DNA of 64,000 nt from Paramecium tetraurelia (Eukaryota; Ciliophora; Oligohymenophorea; Peniculida; Parameciidae): contig NW_001798967.1 in NCBI RefSeq assembly GCF_000165425.1, positions 221,657-285,656 on the forward strand. Reading direction: 5' to 3'. The notes beneath the pieces are model-generated. The model was not told the origin of the DNA and did not search any database. It saw nothing but the letters and a program-made list of their open reading frames with translations. Shown here piece after piece: positions 1-11,407 of the stretch. The first letter of the stretch is position 1. Every line of letters starts with the position of its first letter. Made by a program: the position numbers and the translations under genes.

Positions 1-62
1 AACCCTTTAAATTTGAGAATCATTTTAAATTTTCACTTGTTCTTGATTCTAACTAAGATTCG

Positions 63-485
63 TCAATAAGTTTTGTATTAGAGACATTATCTAATTTATT
101 TCATTGTGAATACTCCCTCTTCAGTTTATTCCTTTTTTTGTTTTTTTATAGCTGGTTTTTTGGGCTTTAAAACACAGAATTAAATTTAGAGATCGAAAGT
201 TTATCCATTATCATGCGGATAGATGCAGTTTACCCAATCAGTCATAAAACCATATTCATACACTATAATAATCTTATATGTGTTACCTTTCTTTTATTCC
301 TATACTTTCTTTTACTAATACTTCTCCTACTTTTAATCTGATTTCTTGCCAGATGGTTTTTATTCTTTGATCTCTTATAGCATTTCTTTAAAGTTTTCTG
401 TCATTTTCTTTTGCCTTTGAGACTTACGAACTAAAGATTTCTTAATGTAATTACCTTGGTTTTGCTCTTCTTGCTTTGAGCTCAT
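63..485 (-). CDS. Hypothetical basic protein, one 24-nt intron
   Basis: Translated with TGA as the only stop, this gives about 132 residues. One intron (263-286, GT...TAG, 24 nt) joins two open exons. The first half is Lys/Gln/Glu-rich and probably helical (start MSSKQEEQNQG). After the splice comes a more globular stretch, VYEYGFMTDWVNCIYPHDNG, then a Lys-rich tail. I see no signal peptide or membrane segment and do not recognise the family. The start is the only in-frame ATG before the charged region. Downstream it runs close to the window edge, so its left-hand neighbour is unknown. Confidence 0.6.
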
Positions 486-863
486 CGCTTCAATTTTTAA
501 TATTAATCAATTCAATTAAAAATTAGCTAAAGAGGCTTAACAATTGCAGAAATAACAAAAATATTATAAAAATTACTGTTCATAACTAATAACATCCCTC
601 TAAATCTGGCAAGAAAAGACAATAAGGTTTTAAATATATTTATTATTATAATACTCTTAGGTATAATATTTTTATTATCATAATAAGTTTAAAATTCAAT
701 AATACTCTGTGCGAACTATTCAAAGGTGGATTAAAATATGCAAATCTTCTTGATTAATTTGTATTCAAATTGGTATTTAGACTGATTTCTTTCTTTTTTT
801 GGAATTATTTTTATTTGAATTATACTAAATTTCTATATATATGTATTTTTCACTTGATTTCCA
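486..863. other. Divergent intergenic region
   Basis: This 378-bp AT-rich stretch lies between the minus-strand gene and the cysteine-rich plus-strand gene, so it probably carries both promoters. I see no RNA gene or repeat. A short plus-strand ORF from 739 can be extended by a 20-nt intron into a hydrophobic peptide but then meets TGA, so I do not call it. Confidence 0.4.
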
Positions 864-3800
864 ATGTAAATTAAAATATCATATTCTGATTATTATTATA
901 TGAATTATTATTATTCTTAATTTGTTGATAGTTATAGTTTATATTTGATTGTTTTTCTCTAATAATTAATATTAACATTATCAAAGTTAAAAAAATTTAT
1001 TGGTCAGAATATTCAAGAAATTGAAGTAATAATCCCTAAAGATTTGAATTCAGCCAAATCAGTAAGAATAAAATTCAAGTTAAGTTTAATTAATTAATTG
1101 GAGATACTTATGGTGAAATATTAAATTATTGTACTTAACTAAGAGGGAATCCAATTTTGAGCTTTTGAAAATATAAGAGAAATATCACTTGGGTTCAAAA
1201 TAGCTGTTTAACTCATGTAGAGTTATCAAATCAATTTAATTTGATGATAAACCTTAGTTAATTCAAATGAATAATTATTCAAAATAATATTTTAATATAT
1301 CTCAGTTTTAAATTACTTTATTAGAACCACATGAACTAATTAACTACTATATACATAAGTGTTACAATATTGATATCAAAGGCACATAATTTCAATAAAG
1401 TAAGTTTAATACAGAGAAATCAATAAGAGTAAGAGGATAATTCATAAATAAACTAATGTTAACTGAATTAGATAAAAGTAGAGGAAATTTGTTAAAGTAG
1501 AAGTAATAAAATACATTAGATTGCCACTTTAGTTGTCAATAATGTTATGAAATAGGATAGGATAAATGTATTTCTTGTAATATTGTTGCCAAAAGAACAT
1601 TATGGAATAATCAATGTATATGTATGACAGCATATTATGAGAATGACCAATAATCAGCCTGCTAAGGTAATATTGTGAAAGTAATAAAGAATGCCATAAA
1701 TCTTGTAGAAGTTGCTCAGGATCAGGTGCTAATGATTGCTTAGGTTGCTATAATACCTTTGAAATACAAAATGGAAACTGTGTATGCAACTTAGGTTATT
1801 ATTATGATTATGACAATATGGAATGTAGATGTATTAAATTATTATAAATCAGAATGCCATTATAGTTGTGAATTTTGCAGCGGTTCTGGTATTGACAATT
1901 GCTTAAAATGTCTTATTGATTCCAATCGATCTTTAATAGATAATAAATGCATGTGTTATGATGGCTATTATGATATATAAGGCAATCCTGTTTGTATAAG
2001 TAAAGAATTGATTTATGAGAGAATGTCATACAAATTGCTAGACTTGTAGTGAATATGAGATTTGTTAAAGTTGCACAAGTGACAGAACATTAATAAATAA
2101 TGAATGCGTTTGTTAAAGCAATTACTTTTTGTTTAAATCTATTTTCTTTTCTACTTGTTAAGGTATAATATTACTTTTACATAGCTTGTAATAGACGATG
2201 CCTAACTTGTTTTGGTTAATTAGAATATGAATGTTTAAGTTGTGGACCACACAGCACTTTATAATTAAGCAATTCTTGCTTATGTGATCCAGGCTATTAC
2301 TTTATAAATGACCAATGCTAAATTTGTGATTCGAACTGCCTAACATGTGTCTATAGTAGTACTCAGTGTGAGAGTTGTAATACAAATTATGTCTTATAAT
2401 CGAATAATATCTGCTGTCATTCCTCTAATATCTTTGTTAGCAATCAATGTGCATGCAATAGTACTCAATATAAGGATTCAAATGGAATTTGCTAATGTAA
2501 TTATTAATACTAATTATTTGAGAATGTGCATCATCGTGTTTGAATTGTCGTGGTATATTTTGTGATGAATGTTTAAATAAACTATATTATGGACCGAATT
2601 GTGATGTTCTAACCACTTTACCATCAAATTGTAGTTTATTTGATATAAATGGGACTTGTGGATAATGTGTCAATAATTATTAATTAAATTCATCAAAAAT
2701 TTGCGAATGTAAGCTTCCAAGTTATGTTATAACTTCAGGAAATAATTGTACAAGTAAGAAATTAAGAATACTAAGATTGTTCCACATATATATCTAATTG
2801 TACAGCTTGTAATCCTACTGGATGTTAATCTTGTGATTCAACATATTTTGTCTAATCAGGAAATTGTGTTTATTGCGGATCTAATTGTTTATCATGTTTA
2901 ATATCAACAGCATGCTCGACTTGTGCTACAGGTCATTTTGGAGCAACATGTACACCATGTCATTAAAGTTGCTTGCATTGTTCAAATTCTGGCCCTAGTA
3001 ATTGCATTTAATGTAAGAATAATGCCCATTAAGATACTTTGGGTCCTACATTTGGTTGTGTTTGTGATTCACATTATTACATGGATGCAAATTATGAATG
3101 CCAAATTTGTGATCAAAATTGCAATTAATGTTCTACTTCAAGTACTTATTGTACAGAATGCAATTCTACTTTTAAGAGAATTTTTAATAGCAATAATTGC
3201 GATTGTGATACTGCTAATGGCTTTTAGGAACTAGGAACTTACTAATGTTATAACATAGATTGTGGATATGGATGTGCAGATTGTGTGTCTATAATTTTTG
3301 GATTCGCTTGTAATTCTTGTATGGGAAGTGAAACATTTAGAATAAATGACCCTCTATCAAATTGCCCCTGTTAGGATGGGTATTATGATGTTCAAGCTAG
3401 GATTTGCTTATGTATTGTTTATTGTATACTTTAGAGTGTCCATATTAATGTTCTACTTGTTAATTAGACCCATTTACTAATTTACCTGTATGCATCAAAT
3501 GCTAAATAAATAGAGATAAGGATGATTTCTGTAGGTGTGCAAAAGGATTTTATGAAAGTGGGACTAACTGCCTGACATGTCCTCCAAATTGTTCTAGTTG
3601 TATGGACTAAAATCGTTGTATCAAATGTATTAATACCAATTTTGATCATATTGAAATCAATGGATAATGCGTATGTAATCTAAAGAATTTTAATAATATA
3701 TCTAACTGTTCATGTTTAGATGGATACTATCTTAACAATATCAATAAAAAATGCTTACGTAAATTATATAACATATATATAGCCTGTCATTTTAATTGCA

Positions 3801-6800
3801 TTACTTGTATATATGCAGCAACCAATTGCTTAACATGTAATGATTATCATGCTTAACCACCAAATTGTGAATGCTCTCCTGGATTTTATTTGTAAGATTT
3901 CGAATGTTTGCCTTGTAAAAACAATTGTTTCAAATGCAAATCCTAGTCAGAATGTTTAGATTGCTCTGATCAGATGCAATTAATTAATAATAAATGTTAT
4001 TGTTAAAATGGATATTTCAATTTACCAAATTCCTATGATTGTCAACCTTGTGCTACTTAATGCACTACCTGTAGACACTAAGAAAATAATTGTACATCAT
4101 GCAAATTCAATAGAATTTTACCTTAAAAATGCATATGTCCTGATGGAACTTATGAAGTTGATGTATTTACTCCATGTAATGACTGTGATAATAAATGTAA
4201 GGTTTGCGAACTATCTTCTAATAATTGTTTATAATGCTCTCTTTATAGAATCAACCCTCCAAGTTGCGATTGCAAAATTGGATATTTTGAAAATGATTAA
4301 TAAACCTGTTAAGAATGCAATAAGAGATGTAAGTCATGCCAAAATACTTCTGAAACTTGTATTGAATGTAAGATGATCACTGCTACTCCTCCAGAATGCA
4401 CGTGTCCGGATGGCTATTATTATGGATTAGAACAAGGATGTGTCTAATGTCATTCTAGATGTAAAACTTGCATAGGCTCTAATGAATATAATTGTCTTTC
4501 TTGTGATGAATCTAAAAACTTTGAACTAGTCTATAATAAATGTGTTTGCCAAAACAACTATTATTTTTAAAATGACTCCTGCCTCTATTGTTCTATTGAA
4601 GTTGAACTATGTTAAACTTTATAATGTGGAAATGGGATAATTTAGAAGAATGAATAATGTGATGATTGGAATAATGATGATAGAGATGGGTGTTCTAAAA
4701 ATTGTAAATTTGAAGAAGGATATTACTGTGAATCCATATCTAATATGAAGCTTCATGTTTCTATTAAGATGACAACGTGTACTAAATGTGTTGATAATTG
4801 TAAAGTCTGTAATAAAAACAAATGTTAGACTTGTCATAGTGGTTACTTTATCACTCCTAATTTTGACTGTTAAAAATGCAAGTAAATCTTATTTCTAATG
4901 ATTACATAGTTTTCATTGCAAAGAGTGTTCTGGGCCACAATAAAAAGATTGTTTATCGTGCATCAAAGGAATTGATTATGATTTGGGATAGAAGTGCGCT
5001 TTTTGTGAAGAAACCTAAGGATTATACACCAATAAGGATAAATGTGTTTCAAAGTGTGGGGATGGGATTAAAAAAAATGATGAATAATGTGATGATGGAA
5101 ATATCATCAATAAGGATGGATGCTCGGAAAAATGTAAAATTGAAGAAGACTGGGATTGCTCAAAACAACTCAATACTATAAGTTCTTGTTATAAATTAAA
5201 TGTTCCAATAGCTACCATCTCTTTTGATAGAGTTAAAGATTTCTATTAATCTCAAAGGGAAGGATCTATCACATTTAATAAGGTAATGACAATACCGAAT
5301 TCATCAATAATAAACACATGGAAATATACTATACTCAATTAAACAACATCAACTTACTCTGTTAATTTGACTGCTCTTTTAGATTTAGATGGATATTTGG
5401 AATCTGTTCTAATTGATTTGAAACTCCTTTAATCCATCTCTCAAATTGTATTTCAAGTCGACTTTACAACTTTTCTCATTAAGGATGCCATAGATCAATA
5501 CCCTTTGAAAACTGCCAATATATCAATTGAATTGACTAAATACATTTAGCTTGGATAAGATACTCTGAGCACATCTAAGGCATCTAAATAATTTGCCTCT
5601 TCTGTGTTATTCATTTTGGGGGGTGTTGCGCTTTTAGGATTATTAATGGGGAGCTTAGAATTTTATTGGAATGTCCTTGATAATTTATAGATTCTCTCTT
5701 ATATTACATTTATCAATGTTAATTTTCCTTATTTACACAATAAATTCTTGGAGATATTTTAATTTGCAAGATTGGAATTTACAAATGACTATTTTAAATT
5801 TGATGTTGTTTAAGACCTAGATTATAATTAGAATAAAGACTATCCCTTGATTGTTGAAAAGCACGTAGAGTATAATTTAGTCATCAATTTGAGTTCAATT
5901 GTAGTCTTATGGGTCACTCCTATAATCTTATTAGTGTTGGCTAAGATCAATTTATTTATTATCAATGAAGTCTTGATTAACAAACTCAAGATTTTATCAA
6001 ATTATCGTTTGGAAAAGCTTAATAGTCTTACCTATTTAAGCTATAAATTGGTGTACTTTATTCATTATATCAGCTTGAAATATTATTCCAACTTCTTCTA
6101 TAACATTATTCTCAGAATTTACTTATCTAGTCTTTATGATCTAAACTTTTCAATTTTCACCTCAGCCTATTGTTGGCTTTGGAATTAGAATCCTAATTTA
6201 GTAGATTAAATATCGTTCATAGCAGCAATGTTCCTGCTCTTCATTTAAATTGCAATTTTATTTTTATTATCCTCATCATTAAAAGCATCTACTTATCAAC
6301 TAAAATCTAAAAGATTTTTATCTTAATTCAGTTCCTTATATGAGGGAGTTAATTTTAAAAATTAAATAATTAGATAAATTTAATTTCTGCAGCCATTAAG
6401 AAAAATTTTGTTTATGGGAGCCTTAATTTTATTTTATGATTCAGCAATATATTAAATATCCCTTCTAATTTCAATTTAGATTATATCTTCATTGATTTAA
6501 ATATCCTAAAATCCTTATTTAAATTATTTGCAATCAATCAAAGGAATAACTTAAGAAGTGGGATTAAGTTTATCATTATCGTTAATCTTAATTTATTATG
6601 GTCAAGATAAATTGAACTTACTTGACTAAAGTGTGATTGAAAAGTTATCATATGTTCACGTAGGAATATATACAGTAATGCTGTGCATCAGTCTCATCAT
6701 TGACTTATACCAATAATTAAAGATTATCTTCATTAAATATAAACTGTTTAAGTTTTGCTAAAAGAAGGATGTTAAGTAAGAAAACTAAGGCAATCCTTTC

Positions 6801-6953
6801 TAATAAAGTATTTTTATAGATTTAACATAATTTCAAAATCAACAACAATAATAAAAGTAATATCACAGCTAATAGTAATAACAATAAAATTAATATCACA
6901 GCTAATAACAATAATAAAATTAATATCACTTTATTAATTTTAGAATTAATTGA
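864..6953 (+). CDS. Giant cysteine-rich multi-pass membrane protein (furin-like/GFR modules, DUF4215)
   Basis: A protein of about 1,950 residues, probably at the cell surface. An N-terminal hydrophobic stretch (SLYLIVFLQQLIL) is followed by about 1,100 residues of repeated C-x2-C modules of the growth-factor-receptor/furin-like type common in ciliates. Two DUF4215 (TIGR02232-like) units follow, near 4610-4740 and 5046-5160, with ECDDxNxxxxDGCS-type cores. A beta-rich segment and several membrane helices (about 5600-6740) come next, then a Q/N-rich tail ending at TGA 6951-6953. At least nine introns of 22-31 nt are needed, for example 1667-1689, 1831-1852, 2000-2021, 2163-2184, 2497-2522 and 3759-3782. 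Several end in AAG, CAG or GAG rather than TAG. My intron list leaves the total one base off a multiple of three, so at least one splice is missing or wrong. The start is uncertain: ATG 864 and ATG 900 are in the same frame. The ligand is unknown. Confidence 0.8.
6858..6930 (+). repeat. Imperfect tandem repeat encoding a QYHSQQQQ-type tail
   Basis: Two to three imperfect copies of a roughly 30-36 bp unit beginning taatatcacagct lie in the last codons of the cysteine-rich gene. Because TAA and TAG are Gln codons here, they encode a Gln-rich, Tyr-His-containing tail. It looks like simple-sequence expansion. Confidence 0.7.
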
Positions 6954-7426
6954 TTTTTTTCTGTATAATAATAAGTTTATGAATGCTATATAATTATTAT
7001 TCCATTAAAATATCCTAAAGATAACCCATTTTTTGGATTATCAAAATATTGTAATTTGGGTTATGGTGAGATCAAAACTCTATTAGTCTATGGAATTTTT
7101 ATGATTTCAAAAAATTTTATTTTTTATAAAAAAATCATTTAGAAGTCAACCTTCAATTTATATTTAATGGTAATAGTATATATATTATGAATTTCCTAAA
7201 TTATTATTATAGTAAATAATTTTATTAAGTGAAATTACCTATGTACGGGTACTAAAATCCTTTTTAGATGACATAGAATGGTTTTGCAGCAAACAATTCT
7301 GAACACCTTCTACCGTATTTCGTTATATATTTTATTAGACTACACCAACCTATTTATCGCCAAAATTAAAATTTTTGCAGAGGATAGACATAAGAGAAAA
7401 AAGCCCCCGAATAACCTATTAAGTAA
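6954..7426. other. Intergenic, no gene seen
   Basis: This 473-bp AT-rich stretch lies between the cysteine-rich gene and the downstream phosphatase gene on the same strand. I read both strands and found no convincing ORF, RNA gene or repeat. It presumably holds a 3' UTR and a promoter. Confidence 0.4.
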
Positions 7427-8515
7427 ATGAGTCAACCTCAATCTAATTTAACTGAAACAAAACCAAACCCTTTAATAAGAATACATGAAAAATCATAAGT
7501 CACCTAGCCTAATAGTTTTGGGAAGAAAAAAAATAGTAATTAGTTATAAAAAGTTGTTACAAGATTGGAAAAAAATAATAATAATGATGATATTGCTCCT
7601 AATGGTATAAACAATAAGATTTATAATAATCAAAATATTAACTAGAAAATATAATCTAATAGATATTATATTGATGATCTGATCACAGCATTTTAGGATG
7701 AAACAGTGAGTTTTTCTAAATTATTTCGAGACAATTTCGTACATGCCTTTAATTTTATACCTACATTAAAATCAGTGCAATTTGTTTAAGCTGAAGACAA
7801 GGAAAAATAAGAAAAAAAAGTAAAAATGGATCCCTACCCAGAACATCTGAAATGTACAATATACTAATTGATTTATATAGTCAAGAAGACAGTAATTTTT
7901 GATTTGGATGAAACTTTGGTTCATTGCAATGAAGATGAGAGTATGCCATCTTAAATTGTATTGCCTATCACATTCCCTACTGGAGAGAAAGTGAATGCAG
8001 GGATCAATATTAGGCCATTTGCAGAGAAAATGATACAATTATTAAGTAATGTTTGCGAAGTGATGATCTTTACAGCTTCTCATGAATGTTATGCTAATGA
8101 AGTATCATTTTCTATTAAAATAAGGTTATTAATCATTTGGATCCCTAGACGAGAGTAAAAAGGAGAATTTTCAGAGATAGTTGTGTTACGGATGAGAATT
8201 CCATCTACTATATTAAAAACTTAGAGGTAATCGATCGAGATCTGAAGGATGTTGTGATAGTGGATAACGCATCATATAGTTTTTTGTATTCTATTTTGTA
8301 ATTTTAGTCATCATCTTGAGAATGGGATCCCCATAGTATCTTTTTATGATGATAAGCAAGACAATCAATTAATCAAATTATATAGATTTCTAATAAATAA
8401 GGTTTTGCCTTTAGAAGATGTTCGACCTTTGCTTAAAGAGTATTTCAAGTTAGATTAAATTGATCAATTCTAAACAATAGTTGAAGCAGTGGAAAAGATG
8501 TATTGTATTGAGTGA
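7427..8515 (+). CDS. FCP1/SCP-like (NIF-domain) protein phosphatase
   Basis: A predicted 347-residue HAD-superfamily phosphatase of the small CTD phosphatase/NLI-interacting-factor type, whose members remove phosphate from Ser or Thr of protein substrates. The catalytic DxDxT motif is intact in VIFDLDETLVHC (about residue 160). Further family signatures are FTASHECYAN, the RRIFRDSC segment and DVVIVDNASYSF (usually VDNSP-S in relatives). Two introns, one of 23 nt in the YANE|VINHLDP region and one of 22 nt after ASYSF, restore the frame exactly. The first 130 residues are N/K/Q-rich and probably disordered. The substrate cannot be inferred; a transmembrane Dullard-type anchor is not evident. 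Confidence 0.9.
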
Positions 8516-8627
8516 AGTTTATTTGGATACTATTTGTTTATTTTTATGTTAGTGTCATTTATAATTAATAATTTATATTACAGAATTAACCTACTTTTTT
8601 TATCATATTATTATCTTTAAATTACAG

Positions 8628-9437
8628 ATGCAAGTTGATAGTGAAAATTTCATCGACAGTTCAAATAATCCTAATTTAATAGGAAATAGATATGTAAATC
8701 ATTTATTGACCTAAGTCTATGAGGAGTAGAAGAAGGAAGATTTATGATGATGGAGATTTCAAGGAGGTAGTCAAGAATTTTTACGCCTTGATCTCCGAGA
8801 TAAACAAAAGTACCTTATTTATACAATTTATTATCTAAGTTGCGAATAAGAAAATCCAAAAGACAGCTCCTCTAAAAAATAAATAATAAACTAATGTTTA
8901 AAACAAAAAGCCACTGCAGAAAAAACCTCAATCGCAAGATTTAAAGAAAACAGATCTCTACAATTTTAAAAAAGAGCCGATATATTCTTAAGTTGCTTTT
9001 TAAGCTCAGCCCTATTTTAATCCTCAGTAATATTAATAGTTTTCCCATAATTACATGAACCAATTTTATAATACTACCCCAGCATAATTAGTATGATCTA
9101 TACATAAACATAGCAAATAATTTCTAGAAATCAACTTAACAATCCACAATTAAAAAGAAACTCATTTCACATTGCAATATCATATTTCATATACATCCAA
9201 TCCAGTGGCTAAGAACAGTATGAAAGTAGAGATCCCACTATGAATGCCAAAAGAAAAATGAAAGAAACTAATTCAGACGTTATAAAGGTATGACATTCAA
9301 AGATATTTTGTTATTTTTAGCAATTAGATAACTTTGTTATGAATGAAAGACAACCTCCATTGTAATAGAGAACCCACTAACAACATAATTAAGAGGAACA
9401 GAAGGAAGATAACGCAGAATAGAACAATTTGAATTGA
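8628..9437 (+). CDS. Hypothetical Q/N-rich protein
   Basis: Three introns (8694-8715, 9091-9113, 9288-9320; 22, 23 and 33 nt) join the exons into 243 residues ending at TGA 9435-9437. The second intron starts with GTATGA; if missed, the gene appears to stop there and a new ORF seems to begin in an ATGA overlap. An arginine cluster (SMRSRRRKIYDDGD) near residue 25 could be a nuclear localisation or nucleic-acid contact patch. The middle and end are Q/N/P-rich and low complexity. I do not recognise a domain. It starts 112 bp after the phosphatase gene and converges on the pyruvate-kinase-like gene. Confidence 0.65.
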
Positions 9438-9510
9438 AATTTATATTTTATAATCATTTGAAATATATTTACTATTAAGAAATAATAAAAAGCTTCAATA
9501 AAATATTCCT

Positions 9511-11207
9511 TCATATTTCCAGAACTTTCATCTAATTAATGTGCCAATCTTTCTTCTAAACCACCATCCCAGTAATAACCACAATGTAATCTTTAGGTTA
9601 TAGTAATTTTTTATCAATCAATCTTGATATACACTCTTAAATAATTCTTTAATAATTTTAAAATTAATTTACTCCTCTTAATTTGCAAATCCATTCACTA
9701 GTTCCGATTACACATTATTAATGTAATTTAAACATCTGCAAATCTATTAGTTATCACTAATTGAAATTATTTTACAAGAAGCTCTCAATTTTGATAACTT
9801 CAGAGTAGTTTAAATTCTACGAGTTAACATCAATATCGCCTTAGCATTTAAGCTAAATGAATAAAATGATAATACATATATGCCATTTCAACACAAGACT
9901 TAGCAATAACTGTTGCAATTGGTTGCCCTGTAAAATTTACCTAATATTGATCTCTTTATTAAGGCTAATCAAACAGTTCTTAAAGTAGTTTTTTTTCAAT
10001 TTTTCGACAAATATTATTCAAAGTTTGCACAATTAGAACTGGAAATTTCCCAAAACTTGCTTCCCCTGATAATAAGATTCCATCTATGTATTATTTTACA
10101 ATATTCGAAATATCTCCCATATCTGCAAAAGAGGGCTTTAGTTGAACACTCATAGATTCCAATATATATGTCGATACAAAGACCTTTCTTTAATGAGTAT
10201 AAATACTGGCTTAAATAGTTTGCGGCAACTTGAAATTATTTAAGTTTAATATTTGACTACATCCTCCACTGGCTAAGTCATTGAAATATGAGATCTCGCA
10301 ATAATGCATCCATCTGCCAAGGTAATTATTTCTTCTAATTACTCTTCCTTCAACTTTTCAGCAATCCTCGCGAATACTTAGACATGAGGATATTTTTATT
10401 CCAATCTTTCTTTGACCTTTTCATTAATTTATAAACTACTTTTATAATATCTAATGCAGTATTCACTTTTGAAAATGTTATACTATCGAAATTGCATTCA
10501 CAAGCATAATCTATATCTAAAATATCTTGTTCTGTCATTGGTACTTATTCCTATTATTCTTCTTCCTTTTATGCCTTATTTTCTATAAATATTGATATTG
10601 GCTTGAAAGATTTTAAAGTTCCAGTCTTACAGCATCTGCAAACATATATTTTAACTCCACTTAATAAGCACATCTTATCTATTCCTATTTTCTCATATAC
10701 TCTAAATATATTAACAACTATTACTAATCGAACATTTAGATATCTAATAATTCTAATATTATATGACCATAGTCAATTGCTAACTTATCATTTATATTTA
10801 ATTTCTCAAGAAATTCATTTGAATCTATTGGAATTAATTAATTATTTCCTACTTTATGTTAATCTGAAGTCAAATATACTATATTTCCTTCCTCAAAATT
10901 GATTAATTAATTACTTCTATTAAAGTCTCAGGATCTTACAATTGTCCTACTCTTATTACTTGTCCTCTTAATATTAAATTTATAGGTATTTTAGTTTTGA
11001 ATTCAGCCTCTAATTGACATCTATTCTTATCCAATATTTATAAACTCCCTTTATTTTTAATATAGGCCATATTAATGCTAAAAATGGTTAAACAACATTC
11101 TACGTGAAAGCATTGCATCCAGCTTCAACCATACTCCGCAATAATTCATAATTAGAACAATTTTCACTTACAGAACAAATAATTCTAGTTCTTTTTGGTT
11201 CCAACAT
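9511..11207 (-). CDS. Pyruvate kinase homologue with degraded active site (probable pseudoenzyme)
   Basis: With seven introns of 23-26 nt removed, this reads as 509 residues over the full pyruvate kinase fold: an N-terminal start (RTRIICSVSENCSN), a shortened B domain (DYGHIILELLD...CCKTGTLKSFKP), the MTEQDILDIDYA barrel segment, ADGCIIARS, ILESMSVQLKPSFADM, LLSGEASFGKFP and a C-terminal regulatory domain. Catalytic residues are mostly lost. RLNFSHG is FTINMAYI, LDTKG is LDKNR, the KIEN lysine/glutamate motif is ARIAE, and the ARGD metal aspartate is replaced in ARSHIS. The threonine of ATQMLESM appears kept (STYILESM). It is not a random wreck, because all splices restore frame and the fold is conserved. 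Normal phosphoenolpyruvate-to-pyruvate activity looks unlikely; a regulatory or scaffold role is inference. Confidence 0.85.
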
Positions 11208-11407
11208 GAAATTTTTATTATAATTTATAATAAATATCTTTAGTTTGTAATTTTATGCGCATTAAAATATTCAATGACACTTTAAGCTTTTGGATTAAGT
11301 ATAAAATTAGAAATACAGAAATTTATTTATATTTAGCTATAAGATGAATTGCATTTAGAGATTATCTCATAAATTTAACTTAAAATAATAATTATAAAAT
11401 TGATTTT

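Noticed and set aside
1-60. Possible telomeric repeat at the left end
   Set aside because: The aaccctttaaa motif occurs once and does not repeat as C4A2/C3A3 units.
9093-9437. Separate gene starting in an ATGA overlap with the upstream gene
   Set aside because: A 23-nt GT...TAG intron at 9091-9113 merges both into one gene in frame.
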